From Hyphomicrobium_B sp001006785 (GTDB taxonomy: Bacteria; Pseudomonadota; Alphaproteobacteria; Rhizobiales; Hyphomicrobiaceae): 64,000 nucleotides of DNA. Positions 34,535 to 43,410 of the stretch are shown here, piece by piece. Each line of letters starts with the position of its first letter. Position 1 is the stretch's first letter. The stretch lies in NCBI RefSeq assembly GCF_001006785.1, contig NZ_CDHO01000003.1, positions 1,488,001 through 1,552,000 on the forward strand, in the 5' to 3' direction. The notes below the pieces were generated by a model, which was not told the origin of the DNA, ran no database searches, and was given only the letters and a program-made list of their open reading frames with translations. A program made the translations under genes and the position numbers.

Positions 34535-35437
34535 ATGAGTATCAATGAATTTTCGACCGCGTTCGAATTGTATCCATTTTTGAATGCGCTCGCGATCGGG
34601 TTGAGCATCGCGAGTATCTGGTTTGTTGCTGCGCTGGGATTGACGATTATTTACGGAACGATGGGCGTCATCAACATGGCGCACGGCGAGTTCATCATGC
34701 TCGGCGCATACGCGGCGATGGTCCTGCAGTCGTTTATTGGCGTTCCGTTTCTCCTTTGCATTCCGCTGTCGTTCTTCCTCATAGCCGGCTTCGGTTGGCT
34801 GATAGAGCGAGGCTTGATCCGCACACTCTACAAGCGCCCACTCGATACGCTTCTGGCGACGTGGGGTTTGTCACTCATCCTCATTCAGTCCGTGCGGCTG
34901 ATCTTCGGTCCTTCGCCGCAGTATATTGCGGTGCCGGATTGGCTGAATTTCCAGCTCGACCTTGGTTTCATCCACCTCGCGGGACTGCGCGTTTTCATCA
35001 TCGGCGTCGCGCTCGGGCTGATGGCGATCACTTGGTACCTGATGTATCGCACGACCTGGGGAATCCAGGTCCGCGCGGTCATGCAGGACAAGGAGATGGC
35101 CGCGTCGTTCGGCATCAATACGGACCGCATTTACGGACTGACTTTCGCTTACGGCGCGGGCCTCGCAGGCGCAGCGGGCTCGATGTTCGGAGCGTTGAAG
35201 ACGCTCTTTCCCGACATGGGGTCGGGATACATCGTCGAAGCCTTCTTGGTCGTGGTCGTTGGTGGCGTGCAGCTCGTCGGTAGCGTGCTGTCAGCGTTCC
35301 TGCTCGGCGAACTCAACTCGATCTTCTCATATTTCACGAACGATACGTTCGCCCGCTTCGTCCTGTTCACCCTCGTTGTCATTTTCCTCCGCTTCAGGCC
35401 GCAAGGTCTGATCTCGGAAGGCATGCGGAGGCGCTGA
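34535..35437 (+). CDS. UrtB/LivH-like permease subunit of the amide ABC transporter
   Basis: A 300-residue inner-membrane protein with about eight helices of the branched-chain amino acid/urea permease type. GLTIIYGTMGVINMAHGEF (about 34-52) is the family signature, and the coupling loop is MYRTTWGIQVRAVMQDKEMA (about 171-190), which contacts the ATPases. The ATG at 34535 gives the usual length. Upstream in-frame sequence to 34463 is not typical. The second permease follows 5 bp after the stop. Confidence 0.9.
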   Translation: MSINEFSTAFELYPFLNALAIGLSIASIWFVAALGLTIIYGTMGVINMAHGEFIMLGAYAAMVLQSFIGVPFLLCIPLSFFLIAGFGWLIERGLIRTLYKRPLDTLLATWGLSLILIQSVRLIFGPSPQYIAVPDWLNFQLDLGFIHLAGLRVFIIGVALGLMAITWYLMYRTTWGIQVRAVMQDKEMAASFGINTDRIYGLTFAYGAGLAGAAGSMFGALKTLFPDMGSGYIVEAFLVVVVGGVQLVGSVLSAFLLGELNSIFSYFTNDTFARFVLFTLVVIFLRFRPQGLISEGMRRR

Positions 35438-35442
35438 GTATC

Positions 35443-36579
35443 ATGAAAGAAAGAGCAGATAACGTGCCTGGCAACATCTATCATAATCGAAAAGCACAGT
35501 GGGCGGCGTACCTGGCGCTCTTCGCGGCTCTCGCGCTCCTGCCGCTGATTGCGGGTGATTCATTCGTACTCAATCAGCTCGCTCGCTATGCGGCGTTGGC
35601 TATGCTTGCGGTGTCCGTGAGCTTCGTCTGGGGATACGGCGGTATCCTCAGTCTTGGTCAAGGCATCGCGTTCGGCATTGCCGCTTACGGCATGGCCATG
35701 ACCATGCAGATGCAGTCGCAGGACCCGGTAAGTGCGCCGATTCCGAGCTTCATGCTGACAAACGGCATCGAAACTCTGCCTTGGCTGTGGGCGCCGTTTT
35801 GGTCGACGCCGGTTGGCTTGATCCTAACTCTTGCCGTGCCAACGCTGTTTTTCATCGGCTTCGGCGCCATGATGTTCCAAGCGCGCGTCGCGGGTGTTTT
35901 CGTTGCGATCATGACGTTGGCCATGCTCGCCGCGCTCTACTCGATGGCGTACGATATGCAGCCATACACGGCTGGTTTTAACGGCATCACACCGCCCGCT
36001 CCGTTCGTATTCATGGGCATCACTTTCGATCCCTACGGAACGACCGCCTATTACCTCTGCATTGCGATACTCGCGTTCGTCACGCTCTCCGCCAAGGCGC
36101 TGCTGCAGTCAAAATTCGGAACGATCGTGCAGGCGATCCGTGACGACGCTGAACGTGTCCGCTTCCTTGGCTACAACGTTGCTTACTACCAGGTCGTCGT
36201 ATTCGCGATTTCCGGCCTCATTGCAGCCTTTGGTGGGCTCTGCTGGGTGCTGATCGTGCAGTACGTCTCGCCGACGTCGTTCGAGATCACGCTCAGTATT
36301 TCGGCTGTGATCTGGGCAGCTGTTGGTGGCCGCATGTCGCTCTTCGGCGCGATCGTCGGCGCATTCCTGATCAATGGAATGCAGAGCTATCTCGGAGATG
36401 AGCTGCAGCAGATCTGGCTCATCATTCTCGGCGCGGCCTTCATTGGTGTTGTGCTGTTCCTGCCGAACGGCATCGCCGGAGTCATCGAGCGCGTTCTCGA
36501 AGGCGTGAAGCCAAATCGCGAAACATCGTCGGATCGTCAGCTCGCAAGCATTGGCGATAGCGTCAAGGAGTCGGTCTAA
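35443..36579 (+). CDS. UrtC/LivM-like permease subunit of the amide ABC transporter
   Basis: A 378-residue membrane protein with about ten helices. WGYGGILSLGQGIAFGIAAY (about 65-84) is the LivM/UrtC signature, and SKFGTIVQAIRDDAERVRFL is the EAA-like coupling loop. It pairs with the 34535 permease to form the channel. Its TAA overlaps the next ATG as TAATG, showing translational coupling with the first ATPase. Confidence 0.9.
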   Translation: MKERADNVPGNIYHNRKAQWAAYLALFAALALLPLIAGDSFVLNQLARYAALAMLAVSVSFVWGYGGILSLGQGIAFGIAAYGMAMTMQMQSQDPVSAPIPSFMLTNGIETLPWLWAPFWSTPVGLILTLAVPTLFFIGFGAMMFQARVAGVFVAIMTLAMLAALYSMAYDMQPYTAGFNGITPPAPFVFMGITFDPYGTTAYYLCIAILAFVTLSAKALLQSKFGTIVQAIRDDAERVRFLGYNVAYYQVVVFAISGLIAAFGGLCWVLIVQYVSPTSFEITLSISAVIWAAVGGRMSLFGAIVGAFLINGMQSYLGDELQQIWLIILGAAFIGVVLFLPNGIAGVIERVLEGVKPNRETSSDRQLASIGDSVKESV

Positions 36580-37322
36580 TGAGGCTGCTTGAAATCAAAG
36601 ATCTCCATAAATCGTACGGCGACACGGTCGTCATCGATGGGCTCAATCTGACGATCAACAAGGGTGAGCTGCGTTGCCTGCTGGGACCGAATGGCGCCGG
36701 CAAGACGACCACGATGGATCTCATTTCCGGCCGTCAGCGGAAATCCGCTGGGGTGGTCATGTTCAATGGCGAAGACATCTCGTCGTTGTCGGAACATCAA
36801 ATCGTACGCCGAGGGATCGGACGCAAATTTCAAGTGCCGGCCGTGTTTAAGGACCTGACGGTTCGCGACAATCTCGAAACGTCATTCGGCACTCGCAAAG
36901 ATCCATTTCAGAACATGACGAGCTTTCAGCGCTCGAACGGCCTGAAGCGGTTCGACGATGTCATCGGCATCATCGGTCTTGGCGACCGGATGAATACGGT
37001 AGCCGGTGTGCTTTCGCACGGTGAAACGCAATGGCTCGAAATCGGAATGGTTCTGATGCAGAGCCCGGACCTTCTCCTCATGGACGAGCCGACGGCAGGC
37101 ATGACCGAGAAGGAAACGATGAAGACGTCGAAGATATTCAACGCGCTCAAAGGCGACCACACGCTCATCGTTGTCGAGCATGACATGTCTTTCGTTCGCG
37201 AAATAGCTGACGTGATTACGGTCATGCACCAGGGCAAATGGCTTGCCGAGGGCGGCATCGAGGACATCGAGAAAAACCCTGTGGTCCGCGAAGTCTACTT
37301 GGGCGCGGAGGGCATTCACTGA
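36579..37322 (+). CDS. UrtD/LivG-like ATPase of the amide ABC transporter
   Basis: A 247-residue ABC ATPase. Walker A GPNGAGKTT (about 37-45), a LSHGETQWLEIG signature region in place of LSGGQ, Walker B LLLMDEPTAGM and switch His in VVEHDM. The LSHGE form and the MTEKE loop are usual for the UrtD type. It forms a heterodimer with the next ATPase. Only one base separates its stop from the next start. Confidence 0.92.
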   Translation: MRLLEIKDLHKSYGDTVVIDGLNLTINKGELRCLLGPNGAGKTTTMDLISGRQRKSAGVVMFNGEDISSLSEHQIVRRGIGRKFQVPAVFKDLTVRDNLETSFGTRKDPFQNMTSFQRSNGLKRFDDVIGIIGLGDRMNTVAGVLSHGETQWLEIGMVLMQSPDLLLMDEPTAGMTEKETMKTSKIFNALKGDHTLIVVEHDMSFVREIADVITVMHQGKWLAEGGIEDIEKNPVVREVYLGAEGIH

Positions 37323-37323
37323 C

Positions 37324-38019
37324 ATGCTGCATCTCACAAACATCACATCCTACTACGGAAAAACGCCGGTGTTGCACAACATCAGCGTTGACCTCGAAGA
37401 AGGCGAGTGCCTGTGCGTCCTCGGGCGCAACGGCGTCGGCAAAACGACGTTGCTGCAAACGATTATGGGGCTCACCACCCGCATGTCGGGCACGTGCGTT
37501 CTGAACAACGCCGATGTCAGCCAGATGCAAACGTCGGAGCGCGCGCGTGCGGGCCTCGGATACGTTCCGCAAGGGCGGAGAATCCTCGGCAAGTTCACGG
37601 TTCGCGAGAACATACTGCTCGGCACGTTTGCGCGTGAGGACAGAAAGGCTGTGATTCCGCCGCTCTGTTTGGAGCTGTTTCCCTATCTCGCGCAGAACCT
37701 CGACAAGAAGGCGGGGTTCTTGTCGGGCGGACAACAGCAGCAGCTGGCGATAGCTCGTGCGCTCGCAACCGATCCGAAGATTCTTTTGCTCGATGAGCCG
37801 ACCGAAGGAATTCAGCCAAACATCGTTGCGGACATCCAGGCGGCGCTCGTCCGCTTGAATAAGGAATTCGGCATCTCGCTGGTCCTCACCGAGCAGCACA
37901 TCAAGATCGCGAAAGCGATGTCCGACAAATACGTCGTCCTCGATACCGGCCGCGTCGTCAGCTCCGGAGCATCCGAGAATTTAACGCAAGAGATCGTCGA
38001 CAAGCATTTGTCGATTTGA
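37324..38019 (+). CDS. UrtE/LivF-like ATPase of the amide ABC transporter
   Basis: A 231-residue ABC ATPase. Walker A GRNGVGKTT (about 34-42), signature LSGGQQQQLAIARAL, Walker B ILLLDEPTEGIQPNIV and the switch His in LTEQHIKIA. The EGIQPNI phrase is typical for the LivF/UrtE type. ATG at 37324 is taken; the longer frame from 37243 runs inside the previous gene. It completes a binding protein, two permeases and two ATPases, directly before dmfA1. Confidence 0.92.
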   Translation: MLHLTNITSYYGKTPVLHNISVDLEEGECLCVLGRNGVGKTTLLQTIMGLTTRMSGTCVLNNADVSQMQTSERARAGLGYVPQGRRILGKFTVRENILLGTFAREDRKAVIPPLCLELFPYLAQNLDKKAGFLSGGQQQQLAIARALATDPKILLLDEPTEGIQPNIVADIQAALVRLNKEFGISLVLTEQHIKIAKAMSDKYVVLDTGRVVSSGASENLTQEIVDKHLSI

Positions 38020-38054
38020 GTGTGGGCCGGCGTTCCCGGCTTTCAATCGGAATG

Positions 38055-38074
38055 CCCCCGTCGTGGGGGATTTT
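38055..38074 (+). other. Short GC hairpin between transporter and dmfA1
   Basis: CCCCC-GTCGT-GGGGG followed by ATTTT lies between the last ATPase gene and dmfA1. It is a weak candidate for partial termination or message processing between the transporter and amidase parts of the operon. AAAGGAG-type sites follow before the dmfA1 start. Confidence 0.45.
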
Positions 38075-38104
38075 GGACCGTCAAAGGAGATAAAGGAGCA
38101 CGAC

Positions 38105-38554
38105 ATGATCAGCATTCCCAAGAAAGGCACTCCCGAACGGGAGAGACTTATTGCTGAACACCGCGCCTGCATTGACTCGATGAAAGGCGTCGCGGGATGC
38201 AGCGTACTACGCTGCAAAACACCGGGCGATACGACGGAACTGAGTGGCGGAATTCATGAGGACTTACTCCTCAACCGCGTTCTCATCCGTCTGCGGACTC
38301 AGATGCCCGGCAACTTCAAGGGCAAGCTCATCGTGATTTGCACGGAGCCCGAGAAGTCCTGGCGCATCGGCCGCCTCAGTGGCATTCGCGGCGTTCCGCC
38401 GACCTTCGCGACCGACAAGGTCTACGACAACGAGCAAGACCCGCAGCACGACATATTTCTCATGCGTCTCGACGAGTTCCCGGAAACGGACGGTTTTGCC
38501 GAGCACTTCCACGAGGGCTGGAAGCGCCACGACGACAACTGGACGGTGACCTGA
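38105..38554 (+). CDS. dmfA1: N,N-dimethylformamidase small (alpha) subunit
   Basis: A 149-residue protein recognised as the light chain of N,N-dimethylformamidase, which hydrolyses DMF to dimethylamine and formate with the large subunit. The known light chain is about 132 residues (15 kDa). It is soluble, with a mixed alpha/beta pattern (NRVLIRLRTQMPGNFKGKLI region; FLMRLDEFPETDGF) and no catalytic motif of its own; it packs against the large subunit. AAAGGAGCACGAC precedes the ATG at 38105. The large-subunit gene follows 74 bp on. The recognition is from memory of the family and from gene order. Confidence 0.88.
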   Translation: MISIPKKGTPERERLIAEHRACIDSMKGVAGCSVLRCKTPGDTTELSGGIHEDLLLNRVLIRLRTQMPGNFKGKLIVICTEPEKSWRIGRLSGIRGVPPTFATDKVYDNEQDPQHDIFLMRLDEFPETDGFAEHFHEGWKRHDDNWTVT

Positions 38555-38628
38555 ACTGTCGAGACGCAAGAGAACTAGGCCGGGAGCGCACGCGCGCAAA
38601 GTCATGATGGAATCTAAGGAATCGTAAT

Positions 38629-41019
38629 ATGGGTGCTATGAGGTTGACAGGCTATGCCGATCGGTTCGGCGTAAATCCGGGTAGTAAAATCAAGTTCTAT
38701 GTGAACTGTGATGGCCCCAAGAAATACAAAGTCGAAATCGTCGAGATGATCAACGGCAACCCGAACCCACGCGGGCCGGGCGTTGTTGAGAAGTCGGTTG
38801 CTGCCGCTTGTAACGGTGAATACGAAGGCCGTCCGCAGATCATACACGGCGGCTCATATGGCTATGTCGAAGACAAGACGCAGCTTCACCTCGACAGCTT
38901 CACGATGCAGTGCTGGATTTGGCCAACAACACCCAAGACCCATCCGAAATACTGGCGCCACGGCGCGCAAGGGTTGATGGGCAAGTGGTCCAACGGCAAG
39001 GGTTACGGCCTCTTCATCAATGAAGACGGCTGCATTGAGCTTCGCGTCAACAACGAGAAAGTTGCGACGACTGCGCCGGTTCGCGACCACGCATGGCATT
39101 TTATTGCAGCGACGTACGATAGCAAAACTGGCGAGGCGGTTCTCTATCACGAACCCCAGATCGTCTATGCGTTGGACCCGGCGATCCCGCCGGTGAAAAA
39201 GAAGCTGGGCGTCAAAGTCGAAAATCAGAAGGGCGTTCCCTTCACCGTTGCGGCTTACACCAAGGCGCTCGACAACAGCCCGCTGGCGAGATCGTCACGG
39301 CCGGCAGGCATCGTGATGTCCGGTCAGTACAATGGCAAGATCGATAGTCCCCGGCTGTGCAACAAAGCACTGAGCCGGCAGGACATCGAGACCATGAAAC
39401 TCGGCTCGCAGCCGGGTATGTCTGAACGTCGTCACTGCGGCCCGACAGGCGAACTCGCTGAAGCCATCGTCGGATCGTGGGACTTCTCTGACGGTATCAA
39501 CACCATCATTGGTCGCGATCACGGCCCATATGTCTTTGATATTCAGCTCGTCAACTGTCCGACGCGCGCGATGACGGGACATAACTTCACGGGTCATAAC
39601 TTCGATTGGAAGCACGCGCCGAAGGAATACGGAGCCATCCACTTCCACGACGATGATGTCGATGACGCACGTTGGGAAGTCGACTTCGAGTGGGACGTTC
39701 CGGCAAACCAGCGGAGCATGTCCTACGCAGCCAAGCTGACGACCAAGGAAGGTGACGAAGACTACATTCCGTTCTGGGTGGTGCCAGAGCTTGGCAAGGC
39801 GACGGCAAAAATTGCCGTTATGATACCGACCATCAGCTACATGGCCTATGCGAACGAGCATCTCGCCAACAACGCCGGTGGCGCCGAACTCCTCGTCTAC
39901 CGCGTTCCGATCATGCAAGATCAGAACATGTTCTTGAGCGAGCATCGCGAATATGGCGGCTCAGTGTATGACACCCATACGGATGGCAGCGGTCTTTGCC
40001 TTTCGTCACGCCTGCGGCCGATTCTTTCGATCAGGCCGAAATACGATCACTTCCTGATGCAGGCACCATGGCAGTACCCGGCGGATCTTCACTTGATCTA
40101 CTGGCTCGAAACCATGGGCTATAAGTTCGACGTGATCACCGACGAGGACATCGCATACGAAGGCCTCGCTCGCCTCGAGCAGTACAACGTCGTCATCAGC
40201 GGCTCTCACCCCGAGCATAGCAACGGGAAGCAGCTCGACGCGTTGCACAACTACACGCAACGCGGCGGCCGTCTCATGTATATGGGCGCTGACGGTTGGT
40301 ATTGGGTGCATTCGTATCATCCCGCATACGATCATCTGGGTCGTGGCGTCATGACCGAGATGCGCCGTTGCGAAAGCGGCATTCGTACCTGGCGCGCTGA
40401 TCCTGGTGAATATTATCATCAGAGCACGGGTGAGCTCGGCGGCATGTGGCGGTATCGTGGACGTTATCTCCACTCTGTCGCCGGCACGGGTATGTCGTCG
40501 GAAGGCTTTGACGTTTCGACGTACTATACGCGGACTGAAGACAGTAAAGATCCGCGCGTCGCATGGGCCTTCGAAGGCATCTCTTACGACGAGAAGCTTG
40601 GCAACTTCGGGTTCGTCGGCGGCGGTGCTGCGGGCACGGAACTCGACATTGTCGACACGATGTTGGGATCGCCGCCGCATACGCTTCTCGTAGCGACATC
40701 GGCCGGGCGTCATACGGAAGCTTATCTCCTCGTCATGGAGGACTACGGCTTCAGTCAGCAGGGCATCGACGGAACGCAGCACCCGCGTGTTCGCTCCGAC
40801 ATCGCCTTCCACGAGACGCCGAACGGCGGCGCATGCTTCGCGTTTAGCGCCATCGCGTTCTGTGGAGCGTTGCCTTGGAACAATTGCCAGAACAACATCT
40901 CGAAGTTGGTCGGCAACGTGCTCAATCACTTCATGCAAGACGGCCCGCTCCCGCAGCCGCCTGCATCAGCGATCAAGCACCGAGGTAGAGCAGACTACGA
41001 GCCGTCGACGGCGAAGTAG
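38629..41019 (+). CDS. dmfA2: N,N-dimethylformamidase large (beta) subunit
   Basis: A 796-residue catalytic subunit of dimethylformamidase. Residues about 80-245 look like a LamG/concanavalin-type domain (LHLDSFTMQCWIWPTT; MSGQYNGKIDSPRLCNKALS). The C-terminal part is an amidotransferase-like domain. The Paracoccus enzyme is reported to hold a mononuclear iron by two Tyr and one carboxylate. Candidate counterparts here are Tyr407 (SYMAYANEH), Tyr447 (GGSVYDTHTDG) and Glu529 (GSHPEHSNG), judged by spacing only. AAGGAATC precedes the ATG. The product dimethylamine would feed methylotrophic growth. Length fits the family (about 760 residues). Confidence 0.92.
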   Translation: MGAMRLTGYADRFGVNPGSKIKFYVNCDGPKKYKVEIVEMINGNPNPRGPGVVEKSVAAACNGEYEGRPQIIHGGSYGYVEDKTQLHLDSFTMQCWIWPTTPKTHPKYWRHGAQGLMGKWSNGKGYGLFINEDGCIELRVNNEKVATTAPVRDHAWHFIAATYDSKTGEAVLYHEPQIVYALDPAIPPVKKKLGVKVENQKGVPFTVAAYTKALDNSPLARSSRPAGIVMSGQYNGKIDSPRLCNKALSRQDIETMKLGSQPGMSERRHCGPTGELAEAIVGSWDFSDGINTIIGRDHGPYVFDIQLVNCPTRAMTGHNFTGHNFDWKHAPKEYGAIHFHDDDVDDARWEVDFEWDVPANQRSMSYAAKLTTKEGDEDYIPFWVVPELGKATAKIAVMIPTISYMAYANEHLANNAGGAELLVYRVPIMQDQNMFLSEHREYGGSVYDTHTDGSGLCLSSRLRPILSIRPKYDHFLMQAPWQYPADLHLIYWLETMGYKFDVITDEDIAYEGLARLEQYNVVISGSHPEHSNGKQLDALHNYTQRGGRLMYMGADGWYWVHSYHPAYDHLGRGVMTEMRRCESGIRTWRADPGEYYHQSTGELGGMWRYRGRYLHSVAGTGMSSEGFDVSTYYTRTEDSKDPRVAWAFEGISYDEKLGNFGFVGGGAAGTELDIVDTMLGSPPHTLLVATSAGRHTEAYLLVMEDYGFSQQGIDGTQHPRVRSDIAFHETPNGGACFAFSAIAFCGALPWNNCQNNISKLVGNVLNHFMQDGPLPQPPASAIKHRGRADYEPSTAK

Positions 41020-41036
41020 AATGCTCATCTGACAAG

Positions 41037-41072
41037 GCCACCCCGCCTTTTCTTGGCGGGGTGGCTGCCTTT
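41037..41072 (+). terminator. Terminator-like hairpin after dmfA2
   Basis: An 11-bp perfect stem (GCCACCCCGCC / GGCGGGGTGGC) with loop TTTTCTT, extended by AAGG/CCTT, lies 18 bp after the dmfA2 stop. The following T run is short (CCTTTC). It probably ends most dmfA transcripts, leaving the downstream genes to read-through or their own promoter. Confidence 0.65.
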
Positions 41073-41095
41073 CACGGGATTCCGGGAGTCTTCAC

Positions 41096-42268
41096 ATGTC
41101 GATGCAAGTAGATTTGAGAAACCCTGAGCTTGGATATTTCGACGAAGGGATGAATCTCAGCGACGCAGCAGTCTATCGAGATGCCTGCTTGCCCTTTGGT
41201 CAGGCGACGAAGCTGCCGCCCGTTGCCTATCGATCCAAAGTATTTCTCGAACTCGAAAGCGAAAAAGTTTGGACGAGGAGCTGGGTTGCCATCGGCCTCC
41301 AACAGCAGATTCCGAACGCCGGCGATTTGCTGCCGATGACGATCGGAATGCATGGCATCCACGCTCAGCGCCAAGCCGACGGCTCGATTTCTGCACGCAT
41401 GAATAGGCACCAGCATGGTGGCTGCCGCTTCGTGCCGGAGCAGTGCCGGTCTGGGCGACAGACGAAGTGTTCAATCACATCTTGCAATTATACGCGCGAC
41501 TCCGATGTGATGCTCGCGAATCCCAACGGCGAAAACACCGATTTGATGTACAAGTTCGTTGGCCTTACGCCGGAACGGCTTGCATCCGTCAAGTTTGAGA
41601 CATGGGGTCCGTTTTTATTCGTGAATCTCGACCCTGAATGTGAGCCGCTCGCCACTCAGCTTGGTGGCCTGCGCGGTGCCATGGGTGATGATTTCGGATT
41701 GTCGTTGACGCTTTCCGCAAAGAGTTGGATCGATTTCAAATGCAACTGGAAGCTGGCCGCAAGCGCGCTGTCGCGTCCGGCTGCACCCGGGGAACCCACC
41801 AACAAATATCTGAATGCCGAAGCTTGCTACAGCTGCATTGAGGGGCCGTACGCGCTTTCAAATAGCAGCGCCAAAATGGTGTGGCTCTTTCCGAACCTGC
41901 TCTTTTCAATAGAAGACGACAGCATCGCAGTCGTACTTCTGCAGTCAACAGGGGTTGAAAAAACGCTTGCACGCTGCTTTTGGCTAGCACCGAAATCGGA
42001 GACGATATCGCAGACCACTGAAAGATTTGTCCAATGGACTTCTCTGATTCAAAAGCATGGGACGCAAGCGGAGCAAACGCATCGCGACTACGCTGCGATG
42101 GGCGCTGCAACGCACCATGATGCTGGTACGGACGATTTACTGCTTGAGGATAATATCGGTGCTTATAATTTAAATCAGTTCCTGGCATATCGGCTGCCTC
42201 TTGAGCACCGCTATTATTGGAACGCCCCGATCATGGACGCGGCAATGATGCAACGTCGAGCACGGTGA
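41096..42268 (+). CDS. Degenerate Rieske-type oxygenase alpha-subunit homologue
   Basis: A 390-residue protein that follows the Rieske oxygenase layout from end to end: LPPVAYRSKVFLELESEKVW (about 40-59), WVAIGLQQQIPNAGD, FLFVNLDPECEPL and WLFPNLLFSIEDDSI. However, where Rieske proteins have CxH and CxxH, it has NRHQHGG (HxH) and KCSITSC (CxxT). The catalytic-domain stretch FKCNWKLAASALSRP also lacks the usual Glu-Asn and His-His iron ligands. It is therefore unlikely to hold either metal centre. No frameshift is needed to explain this. GGGAG precedes the ATG. It overlaps the next gene by TGATG. Confidence 0.75.
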   Translation: MSMQVDLRNPELGYFDEGMNLSDAAVYRDACLPFGQATKLPPVAYRSKVFLELESEKVWTRSWVAIGLQQQIPNAGDLLPMTIGMHGIHAQRQADGSISARMNRHQHGGCRFVPEQCRSGRQTKCSITSCNYTRDSDVMLANPNGENTDLMYKFVGLTPERLASVKFETWGPFLFVNLDPECEPLATQLGGLRGAMGDDFGLSLTLSAKSWIDFKCNWKLAASALSRPAAPGEPTNKYLNAEACYSCIEGPYALSNSSAKMVWLFPNLLFSIEDDSIAVVLLQSTGVEKTLARCFWLAPKSETISQTTERFVQWTSLIQKHGTQAEQTHRDYAAMGAATHHDAGTDDLLLEDNIGAYNLNQFLAYRLPLEHRYYWNAPIMDAAMMQRRAR

Positions 42269-42957
42269 TGAGTAGCAAGATGGCAATCACTCAACAGCAC
42301 GAGCGCGCGCGGACCGCTTATCAGGCCGGTTCTTTTAAGGAAGCTTTTGAGATCTGGAGCAACTTGGCTGAAGCCGGTGAGGCTGAAGCCCAGTGTTGGG
42401 TAGGATCTCTTTATGCGAACGGCGAAGGTGTAGCCGTTGACGATCAGCAGGCGTTGCACTGGTACAGTGCGGCGGCCCAACAAGGCCACCATATGGCGCA
42501 AGCCAATGCTGGTGCTTTTTTGTTTATGGGACGCGGCGCGAAAAAGGATCCGGACCAGGCCGTAAGATGGCTGAAGAGTGCAGCAGACGGCGGAGACTTG
42601 AACGGCCTCTTCAATCTAGCGGTGCTGTATACGAAGGGCGAAGGGGTCGCCGTAGATTTTGAGAAGGCGGCAGAACTCTATCGTCGGGCAGCGGAGCTTG
42701 GTCATTACCCCTCGCAATCGCGCTTGGGATACATGTACTTACAGGGGCAAGGTGTTCCGAAAGATCGTGTTCAGGCTTACCTCTGGCTCTCGCTCGCTTC
42801 GCAGCATGGTATCGGTACGGCTCTCGATGCGCTCGAAGGCGTGGTGAAGGAAATGTCCGCCGAAGAAAAGCAAAAGGGCGCGATGCTATTCGAGCAGTGG
42901 CGCACGCGTACAAAATCGAATGATGGCCCGACAGCCATCTACCCGATCCCGACATAA
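42268..42957 (+). CDS. Sel1-repeat (TPR-like) protein
   Basis: A 229-residue protein with four Sel1-like repeats from about residue 30 to 180, each with the pattern A..LG..Y..G.GV..D...A..WY..AA..G (examples LYANGEGVAVDDQQALHWY and LYTKGEGVAVDFEKAAELY). Such repeats mediate protein-protein contacts. No signal peptide is visible, so it is probably cytoplasmic. Its ATG overlaps the previous stop as TGATG, so it is likely co-translated with the degenerate Rieske protein and may bind it. Confidence 0.85.
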   Translation: MSSKMAITQQHERARTAYQAGSFKEAFEIWSNLAEAGEAEAQCWVGSLYANGEGVAVDDQQALHWYSAAAQQGHHMAQANAGAFLFMGRGAKKDPDQAVRWLKSAADGGDLNGLFNLAVLYTKGEGVAVDFEKAAELYRRAAELGHYPSQSRLGYMYLQGQGVPKDRVQAYLWLSLASQHGIGTALDALEGVVKEMSAEEKQKGAMLFEQWRTRTKSNDGPTAIYPIPT

Positions 42958-42965
42958 GAATCCGG

Positions 42966-43274
42966 ATGATGATCTACAGCGTCCAGCAAATAAAATTCGA
43001 TATACTCAGCTATATCAAAGAGTTCGACACTGACTTCAGAGCCTGGTACGTGGGGATTTCCAACGAACCGAGAGCCGCGATGCAGCGTGATCACGGCGTC
43101 GACTTTGAAAAGGATATTTGGCTGCAGAAGCGCGCGGTTTCATTTTCGGCCTGTCGTACCGTCCAACGGTATTTTATCGAAACGCTCAAGACGGATGGTA
43201 TCCCAGTATCCACTGGCACGGATCAGATGAACTGGGTTTATCTCTATAGGAAGCGGCAAGGAACGCATCCCTAG
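42966..43274 (+). CDS. Small GIY-YIG-like protein, uncertain
   Basis: A 102-residue protein starting 8 bp after the Sel1 gene. FRAWYVGISNEPRAAM (about 25-40) resembles the GIY-YIG nuclease start (YVG-I), and RTVQRYFIETLKTDG with VYLYRK at the end fits the fold. The catalytic Arg and Glu cannot be placed with certainty. It may be a nuclease-like or DNA-binding remnant. Its role beside the Rieske-like and Sel1 genes is unknown. Confidence 0.45.
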   Translation: MMIYSVQQIKFDILSYIKEFDTDFRAWYVGISNEPRAAMQRDHGVDFEKDIWLQKRAVSFSACRTVQRYFIETLKTDGIPVSTGTDQMNWVYLYRKRQGTHP

Positions 43275-43410
43275 TATCCCGCGTACCACTCGGTGGCGTA
43301 TGGGACTAGACAAAGTAGACCTACTTGGAGAAGTATAGATCATTGGCGCGGGGAAATTCGCTTCCCTGTCAGTGCCCAAAAAGCCCGCATTTGAAAAAGG
43401 GGCGCACACG

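Noticed and set aside
33084..38019. Naming the transporter genes urtABCDE
   Set aside because: The family fits, but there are no urease genes and the operon ends in dimethylformamidase, so urea specificity is not supported.
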